From an uncultured Odoribacter sp. (GTDB lineage: Bacteria > Bacteroidota > Bacteroidia > Bacteroidales > Marinifilaceae), in assembly GCA_900544025.1 (NCBI GenBank), contig UQTM01000052.1, forward strand, positions 1 to 23,804: a DNA stretch of 23,804 bases. Direction: 5' to 3'. The position numbers and the translations under genes are program-made. The notes below the pieces were generated by a model that ran no database searches, was not told the DNA's origin, and saw only the letters and a program-made list of their open reading frames with translations. Of this stretch, positions 16,003 through 23,599 are shown in pieces (within the stretch, counting starts at the first letter, position 1; every line of letters starts with the position of its first letter).

Positions 16003-16931
16003 CGCTGGCTGCGTTTTGCTGTAGTCTGGCGTCGGGTTGTGTCAGTTACCGGAAGGTAAAGATTGAAATGCTTGAGCCTGCAGAAATTACACTGAGAGAA
16101 AACAGTGTGCTGGCTTATTTAGACCGGAATATTATCTATAAACCCGATACGTTACCTCCTCTATGGAATATCCGGAAGCAAGTTCCCAAAGTTTTCGGGG
16201 AAGGGCTGAACAGCGGCCTTTTCTATGCGGAGCCTGCGGATACGGCTGTCATTATGGAAGAAAAGAAGAGCAGCTATTATAGAGGAATGTTTCCGCCTCC
16301 GCTAAATGCGGAAATACTTACCAAACTGAATAAGAAATTAGGAGTAGATTACATCATATCGCTTGAATGTCATTATTTAGACCGTAAGGAGCATAAAAAT
16401 TTTTATAGTTGGTTTGTCCGCCTGTATGATGCTCACTCAGGAGAATCGGCCGATTCCCTGGTGATGAGTAGTAAAATTTCCAATTCCAAAGATATTTTCA
16501 CCGTACAGGACGATGCTTTGCAAAAAACCTGGGATAAAGGCTTGGAATATGCCGGACGGATTACGCCACATTGGAAAGAAAGCGAGCGAAGGTTGTATCG
16601 TTCCGGCAAGTATGTGCGTACCGGATATATTTTTTATAAGGCAGAAAGATTGGATGAAGCGATCGAGATCTGGTCGGTTGCTCGGCAAGCTTCTACCATG
16701 CAAGCCATTAAAGCGGGATTGAATCTGGCCTGGGTATATGAAAATGCGGGAGATATTGAACAGGCGTTACAAATCCTGAAAGAAACGAAGCAAATTGCGG
16801 AAAATGAAAATTTAGACAATAAAACGACCGTTTATCTGAATGATTATTTGAAAATCATAGAGAAACGGACGGAACAGATTAAGAAATTGGACGAGCAAAT
16901 TAAAAAAGACAGTGACGATGAACAATTTTAA
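15963..16931 (+). CDS. Lipoprotein with C-terminal TPR-like repeats (DUF6340-like)
   Basis: The 322-residue product starts MHRMVFTQILYK, runs through a hydrophobic stretch and ends its signal peptide at LASGC, so Cys26 is the likely lipidation site. The middle (LGVDYIISLECHY and following) resembles an uncharacterised Bacteroidota lipoprotein family that I take to be DUF6340. The last third, with YIFYKAERLDEAIEIW and NLAWVYENAGDIEQALQIL, looks like two TPR units that would bind protein partners, followed by a charged tail rich in Lys, Glu and Asp. The frame opens at 15927, but that start would add 12 polar residues before the signal peptide; ATG 15963 (or 15972) gives a normal one. It overlaps the VWA gene by 40 bp and the alcohol dehydrogenase gene by 14 bp. 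A role with the VWA protein is inferred from coupling only. Confidence 0.75.
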   Translation: MHRMVFTQILYKLTLAAFCCSLASGCVSYRKVKIEMLEPAEITLRENSVLAYLDRNIIYKPDTLPPLWNIRKQVPKVFGEGLNSGLFYAEPADTAVIMEEKKSSYYRGMFPPPLNAEILTKLNKKLGVDYIISLECHYLDRKEHKNFYSWFVRLYDAHSGESADSLVMSSKISNSKDIFTVQDDALQKTWDKGLEYAGRITPHWKESERRLYRSGKYVRTGYIFYKAERLDEAIEIWSVARQASTMQAIKAGLNLAWVYENAGDIEQALQILKETKQIAENENLDNKTTVYLNDYLKIIEKRTEQIKKLDEQIKKDSDDEQF

Positions 16932-18075
16932 TTATTACAATCCGGTACAGATCCTTTTCGGTAAAGGAAAAATTGCAGAAATCAGTAAACATATTCCCGC
17001 CGGCAAAAAAATCATGATGACTTATGGCGGAGGCAGCATTAAAAAAAACGGTGTTTACGATCAGGTGATGTCTGCTCTGAAAGGGCATACCGTTATAGAA
17101 TTTTCGGGAATCGAACCTAATCCGCACTATGAAACATTGATGAAAGCGGTGGAAATTATCAAACGTGAGCAGGTTGATTTTCTTTTGGCGGTAGGCGGAG
17201 GCTCTGTGATCGACGGTACAAAGTTCATCGTGGCCGCCGCTTGCTTCGAGGGAGAAGATAAATGGGATATTTTGGCTAAGCGCGCGCATATAGAAAAAGC
17301 TTTGCCATTTGCCACCGTGCTTACTTTGCCTGCCACCGGTTCGGAAATGAATAGCGGGGCGGTAATCACAAAAGCGGAAACCGAAGAAAAATTGGATTTC
17401 GGCTCTCCGCTGGTGTTCCCGAAGTTTTCGGTTTTAGACCCCGAAACGACTTATTCTTTGCCGAAGCGTCAGATCGCAAACGGCATCATCGATACTTATG
17501 TCCATGTGATGGAGCAATATCTGGGTTATCCGGATCAGGCCATGATACAAGACCGTTTCGCCGAAGGGATATTGAAGACTTTGATCGAATTGGCTCCGAG
17601 AATTTATCGGGCTGAAACGCCGGATTACGACGACCGTGCTAATTTTATGTGGTCGGCCACCATGGGATTGAACGGCTTGATCGCCTGCGGGGTAAGAGAG
17701 GATTGGGCTACTCACCACATCGGACATGAATTGACCGCTTTTCACGGATTAGATCATGCCGTAACGCTGGCTATCGTGTTGCCGGGGGTGCTGAATGGAG
17801 TGAAGGAATTGCGTAAAGTGAAGTTATTGCAATATGCAGAGCGGGTATGGGGAATCGATCCCAAAAATCCGCAGGCCGGAGAATTGGCTATCGCCCGTAC
17901 GGAAGAGTTTTTCCAGAGCCTTGGAGTAAAGACACATCTTTCGGACTACGGCATCGGACGTGAAACGATCGATCGTATCCTGAAACGGTTTGAGGAACGG
18001 GGTACCCGCTATATGTCTTTCCTGAAAGATGTTAATTTGGATAATTTGGAAGCCATTTTAATTAGCAGACTTTGA
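16918..18075 (+). CDS. yqhD: Iron-containing alcohol dehydrogenase, YqhD-like (NADPH-dependent aldehyde reductase)
   Basis: This 385-residue cytoplasmic enzyme belongs to the iron-containing alcohol dehydrogenases and is close to E. coli YqhD, which reduces short-chain aldehydes with NADPH and protects from reactive aldehydes. Motifs: NPVQILFGKGK at the N-terminus, VGGGSVIDGTKF for the cofactor, LPATGSEMNSGAV, the metal ligands in NGIIDTYVH (Asp192, His196) and the run DWATHHIGHELTAFHGLDHA, almost the same as in YqhD. A GTG two codons earlier (16912) is possible; the ATG at 16918 is preferred. Clostridial butanol dehydrogenase BdhA is in the same group, so a butanol or butyraldehyde role is conceivable in this organism. 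The gene overlaps the lipoprotein gene and ends at a strong terminator. Confidence 0.92.
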   Translation: MNNFNYYNPVQILFGKGKIAEISKHIPAGKKIMMTYGGGSIKKNGVYDQVMSALKGHTVIEFSGIEPNPHYETLMKAVEIIKREQVDFLLAVGGGSVIDGTKFIVAAACFEGEDKWDILAKRAHIEKALPFATVLTLPATGSEMNSGAVITKAETEEKLDFGSPLVFPKFSVLDPETTYSLPKRQIANGIIDTYVHVMEQYLGYPDQAMIQDRFAEGILKTLIELAPRIYRAETPDYDDRANFMWSATMGLNGLIACGVREDWATHHIGHELTAFHGLDHAVTLAIVLPGVLNGVKELRKVKLLQYAERVWGIDPKNPQAGELAIARTEEFFQSLGVKTHLSDYGIGRETIDRILKRFEERGTRYMSFLKDVNLDNLEAILISRL

Positions 18076-18093
18076 AATAGCGTAATAATTCGG

Positions 18094-18128
18094 GACAATA
18101 GACTATTTTTGTAGTCTATTGTCTTTTT
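18094..18128 (+). terminator. Terminator of the yqhD cluster
   Basis: A perfect 12-bp stem (GACAATAGACTA at 18094-18105, complement at 18112-18123) with loop TTTTTG is followed by TTTTTG. It begins 18 bp after the stop codon. The loop also creates TATTTTTG (18104-18111), which matches the -7 consensus and lies 23 nt before the next ATG. Confidence 0.85.
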
Positions 18129-18134
18129 GTATAT

Positions 18135-21100
18135 ATGTTAGACGTTTATAAGGCATCGGCAGGTTCCGGTAAAACATTTGCTTTGACACGGGAGTATTTC
18201 AAGCTTATTTTTGAAGTACCGACCGACTATAAGAATATTTTGGCTGTGACTTTTACCAACAAAGCCACAGAGGAAATGAAATCCCGTATTATCAACGAAT
18301 TGTTCAAGTTAGCACAAGGGGAGGCGAGCGATTACGGGGAACTATTGAAGCAGGAATTCGGTTTTTCGGACGAGCAGTTGAAAAATAAGGCAAAAGCACT
18401 GATGACCATGCTATTGCATGATTATGGACGTTTAGCCGTAACGACGATAGACCGTTTCTTTCAACGGTTAATCAAGGCGTTCACCAAAGAATTAGGAATA
18501 TTTCCGGGTTATAATGTCGAATTGGACAGCGATTTTGTTTTGCTGAAAGCAGTCGATAAGATGATGCAGCAAGTGAAAAACGATGCAGTGTTGCGTTCCT
18601 GGATCAGCGAGCTGATGAGTAGTAGTGTGGACGAAGGCAAATCGTGGAGCGTGAAATCAAAAATCGCCGATTTGGGAGAGGAGCTGTTCAAAGAGAATTA
18701 CATGCTTTTTGATAAAAATATCCTCGATAAGTTTAGTGATAAGAATTTTTTAAAAGACTACCGGGCATTTTTAAATAAAATCATCAAGGAATTCGAGGGG
18801 AAACTGACCGCTATCGGTGAGCAGGCGTGTGGCTTGATCCGGGAGAACGGACTGGAATTATCCGATTTCAAGGGAAATAAGACAGGATGTACCGCTTATT
18901 TTTATAAGTTAGCGGCCGGAAATTTTGAGGAACCGACAGCGACGGCACGAAAGGGAATCGATAATCCGGATGCCTGGGCAACCAAGACTTCTCCTTTAAA
19001 AGGTAAAATCGATTGCCTGGTTCCTGAACTAAACCGTTTGCTCCGGGAAGCGATCCGTTTTTACGACGATACATTTTATTTTTACAATTCGTCCATTCAG
19101 CTGTCCGGTAATTTATACCAGTTGGGCATCCTGAACGATCTTTATAAAGAGGTGAGAGGGTATTGTAACGATAAAGGCCTGATGCTGTTAAGCGACACGA
19201 CACATATACTGAATAAGCTGATCGGCGATAACGACACGCCGTTTTTATATGAGAAGGTGGGCAATTACTACAAACACCTGATGATCGACGAATTTCAGGA
19301 CACATCTTCCATGCAGTATAAAAATTTCAGGCCTTTGCTTGCGAACAGTTTATCGCAGGGGAATCGTGCCATAATCGTGGGGGATGTAAAGCAAAGCATT
19401 TACCGTTGGCGTAACGGGGACTGGAGTTTGCTGGCCCAGGGGGTGGAGCGGGATTTCAATGCTTTCGGCATTCGCAATATCGTGTTGGAAAGTAATTGGA
19501 GAAGCGCGCAGGAGGTGGTGAAGTTCAATAACGTATTTTTTGAAAAGGGGGCATTTCTGTTAAAGCAGTTATACGACAGAGAACAAGCGGACGGAACCTC
19601 TTTATCCACAGCAATTTCCAATGCTTATCAGGATGTGCGGCAGATTCCGCAAAAGCAAAAGAATGGATATGTTGAAATTGTATTCGGGCCTGAAAAGAAG
19701 GAAAAGGATAGCGATACTTTGCTGATGGATAGCCTTATCCCTGTGATATTGGATATCACCGACCGGGGAGGAAAATTAAAAGATATCGTTGTGCTGGTCA
19801 GAGGAGGTAAAGAAGGGGCTTTTGTGGCGGACTATCTGATGGAATATAATAAGCAGGCAGAAAAGGCGATTCCTTTTATTTCGAATGATTCGTTATATGT
19901 GTGGGCTTCTCCCTATGTGCAATTCATTGTAGCTGTTTTAAAGTATATCCTCCAGCCTTATGATAAAGTAAACAAGGCAACAATATTATATTTTTATTAT
20001 ACTTTTATCCGGGAGGATAAAGAAACGGAAACAGACCGGATATTTAAAGCCACGCAGGAGAATGAGTTGTTTGAGTTTTTGAATATCCCCTTTACAGAGG
20101 AATCGGGGAAGATTATGTCTTATTCGCTGTATGAAACTACAGAAACGATAATCGACCGTTTTTCTCTGCGGACAAAACAGGAGGGAATCCCGTACCTGAT
20201 CGCCTTTCAGGATATTATCTATGAATATGAAGCAGGTAATTCCAATAGCATTACGCTTTTTCTGGAATGGTGGGAAAAGGAAAAAGGGAAGCGGGTGCTT
20301 ACGACTTCGGAAGAAGTGGATGCGTTGAAAATTCTGACGATCCATAAGTCTAAGGGATTGGAATTTGAATATGTTATCTTACCTTTTTGTAACTGGGAAC
20401 TCGACAGTGTACGCCCGGTAAGGCGTATCTGGTGCAGTAACGATATTCCGGGTTTTAAGGACTTGGAATATGCTCCGTTGAACTATTCTTCCAAATTGGC
20501 TCAAACGATTTTTAAGGAAGATTACCGGGACGAACATTTGAAATCGTATGTCGATAACCTGAATTTATTATATGTCGCTTTAACCCGGGCTAAAAAAGAA
20601 TTGTACATTCGTCCTTTCATGCCTAAATTTAATAAAGACGGCTCTTTGCCGGTGTCGGATATCGGAGCTTTTATCTATTATGTGCTTTCCGGGTTAAAAC
20701 AGGAAAATACAGATTGTTTTTCAGTGGGAGACGATATGTCGCTTCGTTTCGGACAAAAGCAAAGGTACACGAAGCAAACCGGTCGGCAGCATGTCTTGGG
20801 ACTGGAACAATATCCCGTATTTCAGCCTGAAGACCGGATTCGGATCAAATATCGTTACCGGGATTACATCGAACCGGGCAATTCCTCACATACGGCAATC
20901 GACGAAGGCAGGCTATTGCATGAAATATTCAAATCGGTGGTCAGTATCGAAGATGTACGGGCAGCAGTCGAGCAGGCTTGTTTGACGGGACTGATCCCCG
21001 GTGCGGAAAAAGAGGAATATTACACGAAGATTATGGGCTATCTTGATTTCCCCGAAGTTGCGGGGTGGTTTAAACCCCGAATCAAAGTGATCAATGAAAG

Positions 21101-21317
21101 GGATATTCTTTTTCCTGCCGGCATGAAAGCACGTCCCGACAGGGTGGTTGTCCATGACGGCATTGTTCGCGTGATCGATTATAAATTCGGATTAAACGAA
21201 GAAAACAAGTACTTGAAGCAGGTGAAATTTTATTGCTCTACATTGCAGAAAATGGGTTATAAGCCGATAGAGGGATATGTGTGGTATGTGAAATTAGGAA
21301 AAGTCGTAAGAATATAA
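18135..21317 (+). CDS. AddA/RecB-like UvrD-family helicase with C-terminal nuclease
   Basis: This 1060-residue protein is a superfamily 1A helicase joined to a RecB-type nuclease, as in AddA. Motifs in order: Walker A ASAGSGKTFAL (7-17), Ia AVTFTNKATEEMKSRI, II LMIDEFQDTSSMQY (about 382-395), III IIVGDVKQSIYRWR (about 414-427), IV LESNWRS, V TIHKSKGLEFEYV (about 735-747), VI LLYVALTRAKKELY (about 811-824). The nuclease part has GRLLHEIF with a conserved His (about 924-931) and the PD-(D/E)XK centre ARPDRVVVHDG ... VIDYKFG (about 999-1018). AddAB resects double-strand breaks to load RecA and degrades linear foreign DNA. The partner AddB is not adjacent here, unlike in many genomes. Both helicase and nuclease motifs look intact. 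Confidence 0.9.
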   Translation: MLDVYKASAGSGKTFALTREYFKLIFEVPTDYKNILAVTFTNKATEEMKSRIINELFKLAQGEASDYGELLKQEFGFSDEQLKNKAKALMTMLLHDYGRLAVTTIDRFFQRLIKAFTKELGIFPGYNVELDSDFVLLKAVDKMMQQVKNDAVLRSWISELMSSSVDEGKSWSVKSKIADLGEELFKENYMLFDKNILDKFSDKNFLKDYRAFLNKIIKEFEGKLTAIGEQACGLIRENGLELSDFKGNKTGCTAYFYKLAAGNFEEPTATARKGIDNPDAWATKTSPLKGKIDCLVPELNRLLREAIRFYDDTFYFYNSSIQLSGNLYQLGILNDLYKEVRGYCNDKGLMLLSDTTHILNKLIGDNDTPFLYEKVGNYYKHLMIDEFQDTSSMQYKNFRPLLANSLSQGNRAIIVGDVKQSIYRWRNGDWSLLAQGVERDFNAFGIRNIVLESNWRSAQEVVKFNNVFFEKGAFLLKQLYDREQADGTSLSTAISNAYQDVRQIPQKQKNGYVEIVFGPEKKEKDSDTLLMDSLIPVILDITDRGGKLKDIVVLVRGGKEGAFVADYLMEYNKQAEKAIPFISNDSLYVWASPYVQFIVAVLKYILQPYDKVNKATILYFYYTFIREDKETETDRIFKATQENELFEFLNIPFTEESGKIMSYSLYETTETIIDRFSLRTKQEGIPYLIAFQDIIYEYEAGNSNSITLFLEWWEKEKGKRVLTTSEEVDALKILTIHKSKGLEFEYVILPFCNWELDSVRPVRRIWCSNDIPGFKDLEYAPLNYSSKLAQTIFKEDYRDEHLKSYVDNLNLLYVALTRAKKELYIRPFMPKFNKDGSLPVSDIGAFIYYVLSGLKQENTDCFSVGDDMSLRFGQKQRYTKQTGRQHVLGLEQYPVFQPEDRIRIKYRYRDYIEPGNSSHTAIDEGRLLHEIFKSVVSIEDVRAAVEQACLTGLIPGAEKEEYYTKIMGYLDFPEVAGWFKPRIKVINERDILFPAGMKARPDRVVVHDGIVRVIDYKFGLNEENKYLKQVKFYCSTLQKMGYKPIEGYVWYVKLGKVVRI

Positions 21318-21347
21318 AAAAAGCAGTCTGAAAAGACTGCTTTTTTA
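21317..21347. terminator. Shared bidirectional terminator (addA-like gene / RRM gene)
   Basis: A perfect 12-bp stem (AAAAAAGCAGTC at 21317-21328, loop TGAAAA, complement at 21335-21346) has six As on the left and six Ts on the right, so it ends transcripts from both sides. It starts on the last base of the helicase stop codon and lies 12 bp past the convergent RRM stop. Confidence 0.88.
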
Positions 21348-21358
21348 TTTGAAATAGA

Positions 21359-21688
21359 TTAATATCTATTGTTTCTGCGTTCGCCGTTGAAGCTGTTGTT
21401 TCCCCGGAAACCGCCACCACGGTTACCACCGTTATTGGGACGATCTGTTCTGGGTTTAGCTACGGTTACACGGATTGTTTTTCCATCGTATTCAGCTTCG
21501 TTTAATTCATCGATAGCTTTTTGTGCCATTGTATCATCCGGCATTTCAACGAATCCGAAACCTCTTGAACGTCCGGTTTCACGATCCATAATTACTTTTG
21601 CTGAAGAAATTTCGCCATATTCTGCGAATAAATCTTTTAAATCGGCATCACTTATGCCATAACTCAAATTAGAAATGTAAATGTTCAT
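21359..21688 (-). CDS. RRM-type RNA-binding protein
   Basis: This 109-residue cytoplasmic protein is a single RNA recognition motif: RNP2 is IYISNL (3-8) and RNP1 is RGFGFVEM (about 42-49), each with the aromatic residues that stack on RNA. From about residue 80 a tail rich in Gly, Asn and Arg follows (NRGGGFRGNNSFNGERRN), like eukaryotic hnRNP and cyanobacterial Rbp tails. Bacteroidota carry several such small proteins, and in Bacteroides members have been linked to global regulation of carbohydrate use. The ATG at 21688 puts the first beta strand directly at the N-terminus, as usual. A leader of about 120 AT-rich nt separates it from its likely promoter, a setting seen in autoregulated RNA-binding protein genes; autoregulation here is a guess. 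Confidence 0.93.
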   Translation of the reverse strand: MNIYISNLSYGISDADLKDLFAEYGEISSAKVIMDRETGRSRGFGFVEMPDDTMAQKAIDELNEAEYDGKTIRVTVAKPRTDRPNNGGNRGGGFRGNNSFNGERRNNRY

Positions 21689-21816
21689 TAAGTAAAAACT
21701 TTAAATTAAAAATATGAAATGAGGGTTGAAAGCTGAAGGAAAGTCTACTTAACGATACATCTAAATGGAAAGCAAGTTGCTTTAAATACAAACTCATTCA
21801 AAACTCAAATACATTA
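21689..21816 (-). promoter_or_regulatory. Long AT-rich leader of the RRM gene
   Basis: The stretch between the promoter and the ATG is about 125 nt, AT-rich, with no open frame of note and no strong hairpin that I can find. Its length and base composition make it a candidate binding site for the RRM protein itself. The rest of the 312-bp gap (21825-22000) holds only the -7 box at 21923 and AT-rich DNA. Confidence 0.35.
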
Positions 21817-21824
21817 CAAAGATA
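21817..21824 (-). promoter_or_regulatory. -7 box of the RRM gene
   Basis: The minus strand reads TATCTTTG followed by TAA, a full match to TAnnTTTG. The -33 region is T-rich but has no exact TTTG. Confidence 0.5.
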
Positions 21825-21922
21825 AAACAATAAATTCATAATAAAAAATTTAAGGATTTAATTTTCCATAAGAAATAACATAAAAAAACGGCAAGCAGGG
21901 ATAAGAAACAGAATAACCTTTT

Positions 21923-21930
21923 TATATTTG
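21923..21930 (+). promoter_or_regulatory. -7 box upstream of the DUF169-yaaA pair
   Basis: TATATTTG followed by TAG matches the -7 consensus and lies 70 nt before the DUF169 ATG, giving a leader of about 60 nt. No clear -33 element. Confidence 0.5.
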
Positions 21931-22000
21931 TAGAAAGAGAAAAACAATCGGTATTGAAGCCGAGGGACTAAGCTGATATCACCTCATAAAATTTAAAGCT

Positions 22001-22756
22001 ATGGATTTGAAAGGCCGTGATCGATTTACCGTACTTTGGGAAAAGTATTTTGGAGAAACAGAGTTACCTCTTGCCGGGTATTATTCAGCTTCGGACGGAG
22101 GAGTGAAGATCGTTTCCAAACCTTCCGGACATAGTTGCCTGATCGCTCAGTTAACGGCAGCGAGAAAAGGACAGCCGCTCTGTTTTCGTCCTGATTCCGT
22201 TAATTGCGGCGGAGGAAAACGTTATTTGGGATTTGCCGAACAGATCAATGAACGGTTTGCCTGTTTCCTGTCGAACGGCGAAGACGGCGGTTTTTGTGAA
22301 AGGTACAAACAATCGCCGGATTTGGTGGACCGGATGCTGGAACAAATTCCCCGCCTGCCTGTTACCGGAGAGAATCTGATCTTTAAACGCTGGGATCAAC
22401 TGGAGGAACAGGATGAGCCGCAATTTGTAATATTTTTTGTCGCTCCCGATGTTTTGGCGGGACTTTTCACTTTGGCACGTTTCGATAATAACGATCCGGA
22501 GGCGGTTATTGCGCCTTTCGGTGCCGGATGTACTTCTATTGTTTATTATCCTTACCGGGAATATCTGGAGAAGGGGAAACGGGCGATTATCGGATTGTTC
22601 GATCCGTCTGCCCGGAAATGTATCAAAGCCGATGTGCTTTCTTTTTCGTTGTCTATCGACCGGTTTTGGGAACTGACTGCTGAAATGGAGGAGAGCTTTT
22701 TAACCACACCGACCTGGGCCTTTATGAACAAAAGATTGAATAAAAACGCAGATTGA
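22001..22756 (+). CDS. DUF169 family protein
   Basis: This 251-residue soluble protein has the marks of DUF169: SGHSCLIAQLTAARKG (42-57), CFRPDSVNCGGGKRYLGF (61-78) and IAPFGAGCTSIVYYP (170-184). Cys46, Cys69 and Cys177 sit in the most conserved stretches, with Cys61, Cys88, Cys99 and Cys207 besides, so binding of a metal or iron-sulfur cluster is plausible. The family is widespread in anaerobes and archaea and has no established activity. There is no signal peptide. yaaA starts 54 bp downstream with no terminator or promoter box between, so the two are probably cotranscribed. Confidence 0.85.
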   Translation: MDLKGRDRFTVLWEKYFGETELPLAGYYSASDGGVKIVSKPSGHSCLIAQLTAARKGQPLCFRPDSVNCGGGKRYLGFAEQINERFACFLSNGEDGGFCERYKQSPDLVDRMLEQIPRLPVTGENLIFKRWDQLEEQDEPQFVIFFVAPDVLAGLFTLARFDNNDPEAVIAPFGAGCTSIVYYPYREYLEKGKRAIIGLFDPSARKCIKADVLSFSLSIDRFWELTAEMEESFLTTPTWAFMNKRLNKNAD

Positions 22757-22810
22757 GAACAAAGGATATAGGCTGCACGTAGATACGTATGGATTTAAAC
22801 GTTTAGAATT

Positions 22811-23569
22811 ATGCTGATTATTTTATCTCCGGCCAAAACCATGAATATGAAAAAAACGGATATCTCCGTGCCGGAAAGTAAACCGAAATACGTAAAGGAA
22901 GCTGAATTCCTGGCAGAAAAGATGCAATATTATTCTGTGCAGGAACTGGAAAAATTATTGAAGGTGAGTGAAAAACTCGCAGAAGAGAATCATACACGTT
23001 ATGAGGTATTCGATTCTCCACATAATCCTGAAAAACAGGCGATATTGGCTTACGACGGCAGTGTGTTCCGGGAAATAAAGGCTTCTTCTTTTTCAGAAGA
23101 CGATTTTCATTATGCACAGGACCGTTTAAGGATCGTTTCCACGATGTATGGGTTGGTTCGTCCTTTGGATATGATCAGGGCTTACCGGCTGGCTTATTCT
23201 TTAAAATTGAAGGGTATGGAGGGTAATTTGTATGATTATTGGCTTCCCAAACTGACAGAGCCTTTAATTGCGGATATAAAGAAAGCCGGAGGTATTTTGG
23301 TGAATCTGGCCAGCCTCGACGTATTAGGGGCATTGAAAATGGACGAAATAAGAAAGGCGGTCAGAGTGATTACTCCTGAATTCCAGGAATACCGTAACGG
23401 GAAATACGAGACCATCAGGACTTATGCTAAACAGGCGAGAGGAGCTATGACCCGCCATATTTTATTGAACCGGATTGAAGAACCGGAAAAATTACGCACT
23501 TTTGTGTGGAATGATTTCCGCTGGAATAAAGACATTTCGAACGAGGAGAAATATATATTCACCCGTTGA
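22811..23569 (+). CDS. yaaA: Peroxide stress protein YaaA
   Basis: YaaA (DUF328) limits free intracellular iron and thereby Fenton damage to DNA during peroxide stress in E. coli, where it is controlled by OxyR. The 252 residues agree with the family. Motifs: MLIILSPAKTM at the start, LAYDGSVFREI, RIVSTMYGLVRPLDMIRAYRL with LK after it, LVNLASLDVLG, and the late IRTYAKQARGAMTRHILLNR. The fold is known to bind DNA in E. coli YaaA. It follows a DUF169 gene, perhaps in one transcript, which hints at a shared iron or redox theme. No OxyR site could be picked out by eye. Confidence 0.95.
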   Translation: MLIILSPAKTMNMKKTDISVPESKPKYVKEAEFLAEKMQYYSVQELEKLLKVSEKLAEENHTRYEVFDSPHNPEKQAILAYDGSVFREIKASSFSEDDFHYAQDRLRIVSTMYGLVRPLDMIRAYRLAYSLKLKGMEGNLYDYWLPKLTEPLIADIKKAGGILVNLASLDVLGALKMDEIRKAVRVITPEFQEYRNGKYETIRTYAKQARGAMTRHILLNRIEEPEKLRTFVWNDFRWNKDISNEEKYIFTR

Positions 23570-23599
23570 AAAGATAGCCCGGATTTTGAATATGATCCG

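Noticed and set aside
16912..16917. GTG start for the YqhD-like gene
   Set aside because: An ATG two codons later is the better start and removes only two residues.
23580..23599. Possible terminator between yaaA and buk
   Set aside because: Only a 5-bp stem with a 10-nt loop and no T run; too weak to call.
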